Positions 14,064 to 20,149 of a stretch of DNA of 20,149 nucleotides are shown here, piece by piece; within the stretch, counting starts at the first letter, position 1; the number at the start of each line of letters is the position of its first letter. Below the pieces are notes generated by a model that was not told the origin of the DNA, ran no database searches, and saw nothing but the letters and a program-made list of their open reading frames with translations. Source of the DNA: CAZEJK01 sp964512045 (GTDB lineage: Bacteria > Acidobacteriota > Thermoanaerobaculia > Thermoanaerobaculales > Sulfomarinibacteraceae); the NCBI GenBank assembly GCA_964512045.1, contig CAZEJK010000087.1, positions 1 to 20,149 on the forward strand, given 5' to 3'. A program made the position numbers and the translations under genes.

Positions 14064-14078
14064 ACTCATGGCATGAGT
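14064..14078. promoter_or_regulatory. Palindrome over the vapB start codon (putative operator)
   Basis: ACTCAT - GGC - ATGAGT is a perfect 6-bp inverted repeat whose right half contains the ATG at 14073. A GATAAA hexamer (14059-14064) 8 nt upstream of the ATG could be the -10, again pointing to a leaderless start and to autoregulation by the antitoxin. Confidence 0.45.
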
Positions 14079-14330
14079 ACGAGGCTCCAGGTGGTGATGG
14101 ACGAAAGTGAGCTGGCCGCGATCCGCGAGGCCGCACAGCGACGAGGCATGACAGTCTCGGAGTGGGCTCGAGCCGCGCTGCGGGAGGCTCGCCGGTCGGA
14201 CTCCACCGGCGACGCCGAGCGCAAGCTCGCCGCGATCCGAGCGGCAGACCGCCACTCATACCCGGCCTCGGACATCGACTCGATGCTGTCCGAGATCGCC
14301 CTCGGCTACGGCGAGGCGACCGAACCGTGA
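14073..14330 (+). CDS. vapB: Ribbon-helix-helix antitoxin (VapB-type)
   Basis: This is an 85-residue protein. Residues 1-45 (MSTRLQVVMDESELAAIREA, then AQRRGMTVSEWARAALREAR) show the RHH fold: an N-terminal strand RLQVVMDE, helix A, the G-M-T-V-S turn and helix B. The C-terminal part (KLAAIRAADRHSYPASDIDS) is the toxin-contacting tail seen with PIN toxins of this type. Its stop overlaps the start of the next gene (GTGA at 14327-14330), which indicates coupling with the VapC toxin. A perfect palindrome covers the start codon. No Shine-Dalgarno is visible, so translation is probably leaderless. Confidence 0.82.
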   Translation: MSTRLQVVMDESELAAIREAAQRRGMTVSEWARAALREARRSDSTGDAERKLAAIRAADRHSYPASDIDSMLSEIALGYGEATEP

Positions 14331-14722
14331 TACTGGTCGACTCGAACGTCCCCATGTACCTGATCGGCGCCGCCCACCCGCACAAGGTCGACGCCCGCCG
14401 GCTGCTCGAGCGCCTGGTGGCCGAGCGGCGTCGCCTGGTGACGGACACCGAGGTGTTTCAGGAGATCCTCCACCGCTATGTCGCCATCGGCCGGCGGGAC
14501 GCCATCCAACCATGCTTCGAGGTCGTGCTCGACATCGTCGACGAGGTGCTCGGAGTCGACCAAACGGTGATCGAGCGTGCCCGTGACATCGTGCTCGCCA
14601 AGCCAGCGCTCACCGCTCGCGATGCGATCCACCTCGCGGTCATGCAGCTCCACGGCATCGCCGAGATCGCCACCTTCGACCGACACTTCGACGGGCTTCC
14701 GGGGGTGACCCGCCTGTCGTAA
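14327..14722 (+). CDS. vapC: VapC-family PIN-domain toxin
   Basis: This is a 131-residue protein starting at GTG 14327, overlapping the antitoxin stop. It has the four PIN acidic positions: D5 (ILVDSNVPMYL), E46 (TDTEVFQEILHRY), D99 (LTARDAIHLAVM) and D118 (IATFDRHFD). The 'ARDAIHLAVM...I.TFD..FD' end is characteristic of VapC-type Mg-dependent ribonucleases that cut tRNA or rRNA when freed from VapB. Length and motifs are complete, so it should be active, unlike the truncated VapC at 13349-13489. A strong stem-loop lies 34 nt after the stop. Confidence 0.88.
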   Translation: MILVDSNVPMYLIGAAHPHKVDARRLLERLVAERRRLVTDTEVFQEILHRYVAIGRRDAIQPCFEVVLDIVDEVLGVDQTVIERARDIVLAKPALTARDAIHLAVMQLHGIAEIATFDRHFDGLPGVTRLS

Positions 14723-14755
14723 CCCGGCGTCCCGGCTCGAGCGACCTGCCAGCTC

Positions 14756-14772
14756 TGCTCCGTATCGGAGCA
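14756..14772 (+). terminator. Stem-loop downstream of vapC
   Basis: TGCTCCG - TAT - CGGAGCA is a perfect 7-bp stem with a 3-nt loop, 34 nt after the vapC stop. No T-run follows, so termination is likely but not shown. Confidence 0.45.
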
Positions 14773-14905
14773 CCCGCGCACCCGGCCGCCGCCGCCCGCT
14801 CGGCCTCCCTACTGACGAAAGGCGTCTCGGACTGCACCGCGCCCCGTAGCTCGCTCACCTTCCGGCGATGCAATGCGCCACCCGCAACCCGTCCTCCCCC
14901 GCCGG

Positions 14906-14929
14906 GACCAGGATCCGCGCTGGTCCCCG
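14906..14929. repeat. Perfect 8-bp hairpin upstream of the ATPase gene
   Basis: GGGACCAG - 8 nt - CTGGTCCC forms a GC-rich hairpin about 50 bp before the ATPase promoter. It could terminate upstream transcription or be a protein site. Otherwise 14773-14966 shows no gene. Confidence 0.45.
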
Positions 14930-14966
14930 CGCTCGATACCCTGGGCGGGGAGCTCGCTGTGAGTGG

Positions 14967-14999
14967 TTGCCATGCGCGGTGTGAATGTATAACATTCAC
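14967..14999 (+). promoter_or_regulatory. Promoter with palindromic operator of the AAA/DUF4143 ATPase gene
   Basis: GTGAATG-TATAA-CATTCAC (14981-14999) is a perfect 19-bp palindrome. The hexamer TATAAC (14988-14993) is a good -10. TTGCCA (14967-14972) stands 15 bp upstream as a -35, a rather short spacing. The ATG at 15003 is 9 nt after the -10. The layout suggests repression by a dimeric regulator sitting on the -10. Confidence 0.55.
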
Positions 15000-15002
15000 G
15001 CC

Positions 15003-16226
15003 ATGAATAAACATCTTGAACCGCGCATGGTTGGCCAGAGCCTGTCCGAGCGCCTTTCGGTGATGCCGGCCGTCGTCGTCACCGGCGCACGGCAGACGGG
15101 CAAGAGCACGTTGGTTCGAGATCTCCTGCCGGGAGAGCGGAGCTACTTCACCCTTGATGATCTCGACATTGTCGATCTCGCTCGGCGCGATCCAGAGTCG
15201 CTCGTCGGGAGTGCACATCCCGTCACACTCGACGAGGTCCAACGGGAGCCCGGGCTTCTGCTGGCGGTCAAACGCGCCATCGACGACGAGCGGCGCGCCG
15301 GTCGGTTTCTCCTCACGGGTTCCGCCAATCTACTGCTGATGCATCGGGTGTCCGAGTCGTTGGCCGGTCGCGCCAGCTACTTGACCCTGTGGCCGATGAC
15401 GAGGAGAGAGCAACTGGGCATGGGGCGGTGCGGAATCTGGGAGGAGCTCCTCGCGGCTCGCGACAACGACTGGCCCGAGATCGTCGCTCGCCAACCTGTT
15501 GAACCCGAGGACTGGCGAAGCCTGGCGCAGCGAGGTGGCTTCCCGACCCCCGCCCTCCAGCTCGACACCCACGACCAGCGCGAGGTCTGGTTCGAAGGAT
15601 ATGTCCGGACCTACCTCGAGCGTGACCTTCAGTCGCTGTCGGCGATCTCGGGCCTGCCTGACTTTCGGCGTCTCATGCAGGCGGCGTGTCTTCGTCTCGG
15701 ACAGGTCGTCAACCAGACTGAGCTCGGCCGCGACGTGGCGCTCCCACAGCCGACTGTCCATCGATACCTCAACCTCCTCGAGACGTCGCACATGTTGACG
15801 CGTCTCGCGGCCTACTCTGTCAACCGGACCAAACGCCTGATCAAGTCACCGAAGCTCTACTGGAGCGACACCGGCCTTGCTCTGCATCTGGCGAGCGCTG
15901 AACGACCCAACGGCGCCCATCTGGAAAACCTTGTCCACCACGATCTCGCTGCCTGGCGAGACGGCAGAGTCGGCCGGGTGGAGGTTCTCTACTGGAGGAC
16001 CACAACCGGCGAGGAGGTCGATTTCGTGATCGAGACGCCTGGCGAGCTCCTTCCCATCGAGGTCAAGTCGACCAACAGACCGAGCGCGAAGGACGCCCGC
16101 CACCTGAGAACGTTCAAGACCGAGTACGGTGGGACCGCCAGGTCGGGTCTTCTTCTCCATACCGGCGAAACCGTGGAGTGGCTCCCCGGGGGGGTGCTCG
16201 CAGCTCCGTGGTGGAAGGTGCTGTAG
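15003..16226 (+). CDS. AAA-family ATPase with DUF4143 domain
   Basis: This is a 407-residue protein. Residues 20-45 hold the Walker A loop (VVVTGARQTGKSTLVRDLLP), residues 74-82 Walker B (VTLDEVQRE), and RFLLTGSANLLLM at 101-113 is the sensor-like segment. This is the AAA_14 arrangement. From about residue 190 follows the DUF4143 region (FEGYVRTYLERDLQSLSAIS, LPQPTVHRYLNLLETSHML with a winged-helix look, SPKLYWSDTGLALHL). The end (VEVLYWRTTTGEEVDFVIET, PIEVKST) is a PD-(D/E)xK-like core with E, D and E-x-K. The family is widespread, often as accessory genes of unclear role, possibly DNA-linked. The start at 15003 follows the palindromic promoter. It belongs with the toxin-antitoxin island rather than the operon downstream, which it faces tail to tail. 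Confidence 0.9.
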   Translation: MNKHLEPRMVGQSLSERLSVMPAVVVTGARQTGKSTLVRDLLPGERSYFTLDDLDIVDLARRDPESLVGSAHPVTLDEVQREPGLLLAVKRAIDDERRAGRFLLTGSANLLLMHRVSESLAGRASYLTLWPMTRREQLGMGRCGIWEELLAARDNDWPEIVARQPVEPEDWRSLAQRGGFPTPALQLDTHDQREVWFEGYVRTYLERDLQSLSAISGLPDFRRLMQAACLRLGQVVNQTELGRDVALPQPTVHRYLNLLETSHMLTRLAAYSVNRTKRLIKSPKLYWSDTGLALHLASAERPNGAHLENLVHHDLAAWRDGRVGRVEVLYWRTTTGEEVDFVIETPGELLPIEVKSTNRPSAKDARHLRTFKTEYGGTARSGLLLHTGETVEWLPGGVLAAPWWKVL

Positions 16227-16231
16227 CCCGA

Positions 16232-16253
16232 CTGAGGCCAGGTCGAACCTCAG
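16232..16253. terminator. Weak stem-loop between convergent genes
   Basis: CTGAGG - 10 nt - CCTCAG in the 86-bp interval between the ATPase stop (16226) and the opposing stop at 16313. It could serve as a bidirectional terminator. No T-tract. Confidence 0.3.
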
Positions 16254-16312
16254 ACCCGTGCAGTCGGCGGGCTGGATGAGCTGGCGACTGACCTGGTGGT
16301 CGAGGGTTGAGC

Positions 16313-17383
16313 TCACGGCACCGCCCACTGGCCTTCGTCATAGACCTGATGGAGCGTCCCGAGGTACGGCTCGACGTCATAGCCGTGCTGGTCGAGCCAC
16401 TGATCGTCAAAGCAGGTGTCGAGGTAGCGGCCGCCGCCGTCGCAGATCAAGGTGACCACCGAGCCGGCCTCGCCTGAGGCGTGCATCTCCGCCATGAGCT
16501 GGAAGGCGCCCCACAGGTTGGTGCCGGTGGAGGGGCCGCACAACCGGCCGAGCACGCGCTTCAGGAAGTGCACCCCCGCGAACGACGCCGCGTCGGGCAC
16601 GCGGATCATCCGGTCGACCACCTCGCGCATGAACGACGGCTCCACCCGCGGCCGGCCGATCCCTTCGACCATCGGCGCAGCCTCTGAGGTCACAGCCCTG
16701 TCGCCGCTGTGCCAGTAGTCGAGGAACACCGAGCCATCGGGGTCGACCACGCACACCCGGGTGGCCAGCCCCCGGTAGCGCACGTAGCGACCGATGGTCG
16801 CCGACGTGCCGCCGGTGCCGGCCGGGCAGACGATCCACGCCGGCACCGGGTGGCGCTCGCGCGCCATCTGCTCGAAGATCGAGTCCGCGATGTTGTTGTT
16901 GCCGCGCCAGTCGGTCACCCGCTCGGCGTAGGTGAATTGGTCCATGAAGTGGCCGCCACACTCGCGCGCCAGCCGCTCGGCCTCGGGATGCATCTCCTCC
17001 GCCCGCTCCACGAAGTGGCACCGCCCGCCGTAGAACTCGATCTGCGTGATCTTCTGGGCCGACGTGGCCCGCGGCATCACCGCCACGAACTCGAGCCCCA
17101 GCAGCCTGGCGAAGTACGCCTCCGAGACTGCCGTGCTCCCCGAAGAGGCCTCGATCACCGGTGTCTCCGGCCCCAGCCAGCCGTTGCACAGCCCATACAG
17201 GAACAACGACCGTGCCAGCCGGTGCTTGAGGCTCCCCGTCGGGTGCGACGACTCGTCCTTGAAGTAGAGTCGCACCGCGGGCATCGACGGCACCTCCAGC
17301 GGCACCAGGTGCGTGTCCGCCGAGCGCACGAAGTCCGCCTCGATCCGCCTCAGCGCCTCCGTCACCCATTCACGGTCGTGCAT
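16313..17383 (-). CDS. PLP-dependent cysteine synthase-family enzyme, Cds1-like (cysteine desulfhydrase)
   Basis: This is a 356-residue fold-type II PLP enzyme. The PLP lysine is K53 in SSHPTGSLKHRLARSLF. SSGSTAVSEAYFARLLG is the substrate/phosphate loop, VCPAGTGGTSATIGRY the glycine-rich PLP-phosphate loop, and GPSTGTNLWGAF a later conserved loop. The extra motifs DRAVTSEAAP and GNNNIADSIFEQM fit the subgroup I associate with mycobacterial Cds1 (Rv3684), which degrades L-cysteine to sulfide, pyruvate and ammonia, rather than classical CysK. ATG 17383 has GGAGG 8 nt upstream. It is the last gene of the minus-strand operon, 53 nt behind the M24 peptidase. Cysteine synthase activity cannot be excluded from sequence. 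Confidence 0.85.
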   Translation of the reverse strand: MHDREWVTEALRRIEADFVRSADTHLVPLEVPSMPAVRLYFKDESSHPTGSLKHRLARSLFLYGLCNGWLGPETPVIEASSGSTAVSEAYFARLLGLEFVAVMPRATSAQKITQIEFYGGRCHFVERAEEMHPEAERLARECGGHFMDQFTYAERVTDWRGNNNIADSIFEQMARERHPVPAWIVCPAGTGGTSATIGRYVRYRGLATRVCVVDPDGSVFLDYWHSGDRAVTSEAAPMVEGIGRPRVEPSFMREVVDRMIRVPDAASFAGVHFLKRVLGRLCGPSTGTNLWGAFQLMAEMHASGEAGSVVTLICDGGGRYLDTCFDDQWLDQHGYDVEPYLGTLHQVYDEGQWAVP

Positions 17384-17436
17384 CTCCACCACCTCCGACG
17401 GCAAGGGCACTATCGTACCGCCGTCCCGCGGCCTGG

Positions 17437-18552
17437 TCAGATCTCGAGGTCGTACGGCGCCACCGACAGCAGCTCGCAACCGTCCTCGGTGACGACCACC
17501 ATGTCTTCGATCTTCATGGCGCCGGCGCCGGGCTCGTAGATCCCGGGCTCGACGCAGAAGGTCATGCCGGGCTCGAGCAGGGCCTCCTCGGTGTCGAGGC
17601 TCGGCCACTCGAACGAGGTGCCCAGGCCCACGCCGTGGCCGATGCGGTGGATCAGCCGGAAGCCGGCGTCCTCGATCGCCGCCTGCGCGACGCGGTGCAG
17701 CTCCTTGCACGGCACGCCTGGCCTCGCGGTCCTCATGACCGCGTCGTACGCCGCATTGACGGCGCGCCAGACCCGTCGCTGCAGGTCATTCGGCTCGCCA
17801 ACGACGAAGGTCCGCGCCACGTCGGACATGTAGCCCCGGTGCTCGGCGCCGATGTCCATCATGACGGTGTCGCCGGGCTCGATCGGGCGGCCCCGCGGCG
17901 CCCGGGCGATCACCGCGCTATCCGCATCGACCCCCGCCTGCACACCCGGGCGGAACGCCGATCCGGCGCCGCGCAGATTGAACACGTAGAGAATGCGTGC
18001 AATCAGCTCGTTCTCGGTGAGCCCCGGCTCGAGATGCGACCGCACCTCGGCGATTGCCTCAGCGACAATCGCAGCCGACTCGCGCAGCAGCCGGATCTCG
18101 AGGGGGCTCTTGATCCGCCGCATCTCGTCGAGGATGTCGCCCACGTCGGTCAGCTCCGCCTCAGGCACGGCGGCCTTCACGGCCTCCAGGGCGACCCACG
18201 GGATGCGGTGCATGCCGACGACCCCGATCCGCGAAGGTCGTGCCCCGTGCACCGCCTCGGCGAGAAACGGGACGGGGTCGAAGTGCCCGTGCCAGTCGCC
18301 GAGCCCGGACCGCTGCTCGGCCTCGCGCAGCTCCCAGTGGAAGTTGAGGACGCAGGTCACGCACTCGGGTCCGGTCATCGCCGCCCACATGTCGCCGAGC
18401 ACCGGCACGAAATCGGTGATGTACCGCAACGGCTCGACGTGCTGTGGGCTGCTGTAGAGCAGCAGCAGGTCGCAGCCGCGCTCTTCGGCGGCTCGCCACA
18501 GCCTGGCCCGGCGCTCCGAAAGCTCCCGGTGCCAGTCGGTGTCAACAGTCAT
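17437..18552 (-). CDS. M24-family metallopeptidase (Xaa-Pro dipeptidase/aminopeptidase-like)
   Basis: This is a 371-residue protein. The N-terminal 120 residues are a creatinase-like domain (CDLLLLYSSPQHVEPLRYIT). The C-terminal pita-bread domain has the five metal ligands D233 (MMDIGA), D244 (MSDVARTF), H306 (RIGHGVGLG), E335 (CVEPGIY) and E349 (MKIEDMVVV), so it should bind two metal ions. It probably cleaves the Xaa-Pro bond of dipeptides or short peptides. Specificity within M24 (prolidase, aminopeptidase P or creatinase-like hydrolase) is open. ATG 18552 has AGGGGGG about 9 nt upstream. It overlaps the end of the alanine racemase gene by 11 nt, so the two are coupled. Confidence 0.88.
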   Translation of the reverse strand: MTVDTDWHRELSERRARLWRAAEERGCDLLLLYSSPQHVEPLRYITDFVPVLGDMWAAMTGPECVTCVLNFHWELREAEQRSGLGDWHGHFDPVPFLAEAVHGARPSRIGVVGMHRIPWVALEAVKAAVPEAELTDVGDILDEMRRIKSPLEIRLLRESAAIVAEAIAEVRSHLEPGLTENELIARILYVFNLRGAGSAFRPGVQAGVDADSAVIARAPRGRPIEPGDTVMMDIGAEHRGYMSDVARTFVVGEPNDLQRRVWRAVNAAYDAVMRTARPGVPCKELHRVAQAAIEDAGFRLIHRIGHGVGLGTSFEWPSLDTEEALLEPGMTFCVEPGIYEPGAGAMKIEDMVVVTEDGCELLSVAPYDLEI

Positions 18553-19756
18553 CGAAAGATCCCCCCCTCGTTTCTCCAAGAGGCACGTCGTGCTCACTCC
18601 CGTTCCGTCCAAGGAGGCAGAGCACCTCGTACGGGATCGTGCCCCAGCAGTCGGCGAGCTCCTCCGCACTCACTCCGCCGGGGCCTCCCCCGAGCACGCA
18701 CGCCTCGTCGCCCGCAGCTACCGACGGCACCGCGCTCACGTCCACCGCGGTCATCTGCATCGACACCCGGCCGACCACGTCGACCCGGGATCCGCGGATC
18801 ACCATCTGCGCCCGGTTCGACAGACTTCGGCTGTAGCCGTCGGCGTACCCGACGCCGACGATCGCGATCGTCATGTCCCTTCGGGCGACGAAGCTCAGGC
18901 CGTAGCCGATCCCTTCCCCGGTCCGCAGGGGATGCACTGCGATCACCGGCGCCACCACGGTCATCGCCGGCCGCAGCCCCGCCCCGCGTTCCTCCCACGG
19001 CGTGCCGCGGAGCGGATTGACGCCGTACAGGGCGATGCCCGGCCGCTGGAGGTCGAAGTGCAGGTCCGGCCGTGCGAGGAGCGCGGCGGAGTTGGCCAGG
19101 CTCGCCTCGAAGGTGAAGCCGAGGGCGTGCAGCTCGCGGCAGACGGCGGTGAAGCGTTCGGCCTGCCGCTGGATGCTGACGTGGCTCGGCGCATCCGCCG
19201 TCGCGAGGTGGGAGTACACGCCGACCAGCCGAAGACCCCGGGAGCTTCGCAGGACCTCGACCGCCGCGCCGAGCATCTCGGACTCGAGCCCGAGTCGGTT
19301 CATCCCGGTGTCGAGCTTCACCACGATGTCCTGGCGACAATCCCCGGACCGCGCGTGCGCGCCGAGCTCGAACAGCTGGTCGAGGCGGTGCACCACTGGA
19401 ACCACGCCGAGCGCGTAGACGCGCTCGTAGTCGAGGCGGCTTGTGGGTCCGAGCAGGGCGGTGACCCGGCCGGCGAAACCGGCGCGCCGGAGGGCCGCCG
19501 CCTCCGTCAGCGTACCGACGGCGAGGTGGTCCGCTCCCGACCTCCCGAGGCGGCGCGCCACCGCGACCAGCCCGTGGCCGTAGGCGTCCGCCTTGACCAC
19601 GGGAACGATGGTGGTTCCGCGGACGCGAAGATGCCGATAGTTGTGCTCCACCGCGTCCAGATCGACGCGGACGGTCGGTCCGTCGAGGGTGCCGGACCGG
19701 CACCGCACCGCCGGTAACACCGCCGGAGCTGCGGCGGGACAGGGGAAGCCGGCCAC
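18542..19756 (-). CDS. alr: Alanine racemase
   Basis: PLP fold-type III enzyme interconverting L- and D-alanine for peptidoglycan. The PLP lysine is in VVKADAYGHG, the second catalytic base Tyr in GIGYGLSF. GMNRLG, PGIALYGVNP, VGRVSMQMTAVDVS and WGTIPYEVLCLLG are further family signatures. The frame reaches the TGA at 18542, 11 nt inside the M24 gene. No ATG exists near the start. GTG 19756 (404 residues) lies 4 nt after the upstream stop and fits coupling. GTG 19720 or 19708 are alternatives: the latter puts the lysine at residue 39, as is usual in the family. Finding alr amid peptidase and amino-acid genes suggests amino-acid salvage or cell-wall supply. Confidence 0.93.
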   Translation of the reverse strand: MAGFPCPAAAPAVLPAVRCRSGTLDGPTVRVDLDAVEHNYRHLRVRGTTIVPVVKADAYGHGLVAVARRLGRSGADHLAVGTLTEAAALRRAGFAGRVTALLGPTSRLDYERVYALGVVPVVHRLDQLFELGAHARSGDCRQDIVVKLDTGMNRLGLESEMLGAAVEVLRSSRGLRLVGVYSHLATADAPSHVSIQRQAERFTAVCRELHALGFTFEASLANSAALLARPDLHFDLQRPGIALYGVNPLRGTPWEERGAGLRPAMTVVAPVIAVHPLRTGEGIGYGLSFVARRDMTIAIVGVGYADGYSRSLSNRAQMVIRGSRVDVVGRVSMQMTAVDVSAVPSVAAGDEACVLGGGPGGVSAEELADCWGTIPYEVLCLLGRNGSEHDVPLGETRGGSFDDC

Positions 19757-19760
19757 CGCC

Positions 19761-20149
19761 CTACCGCCGTACGACGAGGTCCTCGAGCGCTGGCCGGGCC
19801 GACTTGATGCTGCCGATGGCGGTCCAGCCGACGGCGATGTGCAGGTCGACCACCCAGTGCTCCGGCAGGCCATAGCGCTGCTTGAAGAGCTCGCCCGTGT
19901 CCTCGGTGTGCTCGGTCTTCTTCAGCTCCGACAGCCACACCCCGCCGAGCCCCAAAGCGTGGGCCATGAGCAGCATGTGGTCGCCGGCCGCGGCAGCGTC
20001 GAAGCCAGGGTTCTGCGGCACAGCGGTAGCCTGGCCCACCGCCTCGGCGATGCGAGTGTCGTGGCAGATGACGATGATCACGGGGACATCTGTTGTCTTG
20101 ATGTCGCTCCAGATCATCTTCTTCTCTTCTGGGTCGGTGAGGACCACGA
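19761..20149 (-). CDS. Nitroreductase-family protein, C-terminal part
   Basis: The frame enters from the right edge and ends with TAG at 19761-19763, giving about 129 residues of the C-terminus. DVPVIIVICHDTRIAEAVGQ, GFDAAAAGDHMLLMAHALGL and GGVWLSEL are the second half of the FMN-binding nitroreductase fold. The '(A/G)A..Q.....A.ALGLG..W' helix is highly characteristic, and HIAVGWTAIGSIKSARPALE with DLVVRR matches the usual 'GyP....pRp.leelv' ending. Substrate is unknown: the family includes nitro/quinone reductases, dehalogenases and flavin-related enzymes. It is probably the first visible gene of the four-gene minus-strand operon, 4 nt before the alanine racemase start. Confidence 0.85.
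   Translation of the reverse strand, partial: VVLTDPEEKKMIWSDIKTTDVPVIIVICHDTRIAEAVGQATAVPQNPGFDAAAAGDHMLLMAHALGLGGVWLSELKKTEHTEDTGELFKQRYGLPEHWVVDLHIAVGWTAIGSIKSARPALEDLVVRR

Noticed and set aside
13855..14076. 73-codon plus-strand frame in the intergenic region
   Set aside because: Half of it lies in the inverted repeat, it has no ribosome binding site or domain, and it would overlap the vapB start.

Overview
The window is GC-rich DNA, densely coded on both strands, from a bacterium that is probably known only as a draft or metagenome assembly, because it contains a run of exactly 100 N. The secreted-protein domain at 10401-11948, the pilin-like remnant with an RQKRTMADLR segment and the GxxExxY-type remnant resemble sequences I associate with Acidobacteriota (Thermoanaerobaculia-like). 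That placement is a recollection of family distribution and not a proof. Several start codons sit 7-9 nt downstream of a -10-like hexamer without a Shine-Dalgarno, which suggests leaderless translation is common here.

Region 1 (1-254): the 5' end of a secreted S9-type peptidase gene, leaving the window on the left.

Region 2 (about 440-8202) is the most interesting part. It is a compact locus that looks like an undescribed protein-modification system. A Tat-signal protein (478-1491) carries all ten of its cysteines in its last 87 residues, arranged as four C-x-C-[D/N] repeats followed by a Thr/Tyr/Trp tail. It ends tail to tail with a small gene on the other strand whose C-terminal half looks like PqqD. 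Starting 20 bp from that gene's start, and pointing the other way, is an operon of four radical SAM proteins. All four have C-terminal cysteine clusters of the SPASM or SPASM-like type. A second PqqD-like protein and a lipoprotein complete the operon. Every junction in it is a 4-base start/stop overlap. I infer that the radical SAM enzymes modify the cysteine-rich tail in the cytoplasm, guided by the PqqD-like adaptors, before the folded product is exported by Tat.

Region 3 (8216-11966): a scaffold gap, a secreted protein whose 5' end is lost in the gap, a degenerate pilin-like fragment, a GxxExxY-family pseudogene between inverted repeats, and a secreted protein with two tandem copies of one domain.

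Region 4 (12321-16253) is an accessory toxin-antitoxin island: an RHH/RelE pair, an AbrB-type antitoxin with a truncated VapC, an RHH/VapC pair, and an AAA/DUF4143 ATPase with a perfect palindrome over its promoter. A near-palindromic element of about 150 bp lies between the two vap modules.

Region 5 (16313-20149, minus strand) reads as a housekeeping-type operon: nitroreductase (cut by the window end), alanine racemase, M24 metallopeptidase, and a PLP enzyme of the cysteine synthase / cysteine desulfhydrase family. I saw no tRNA, rRNA, CRISPR array, transposase or integrase.
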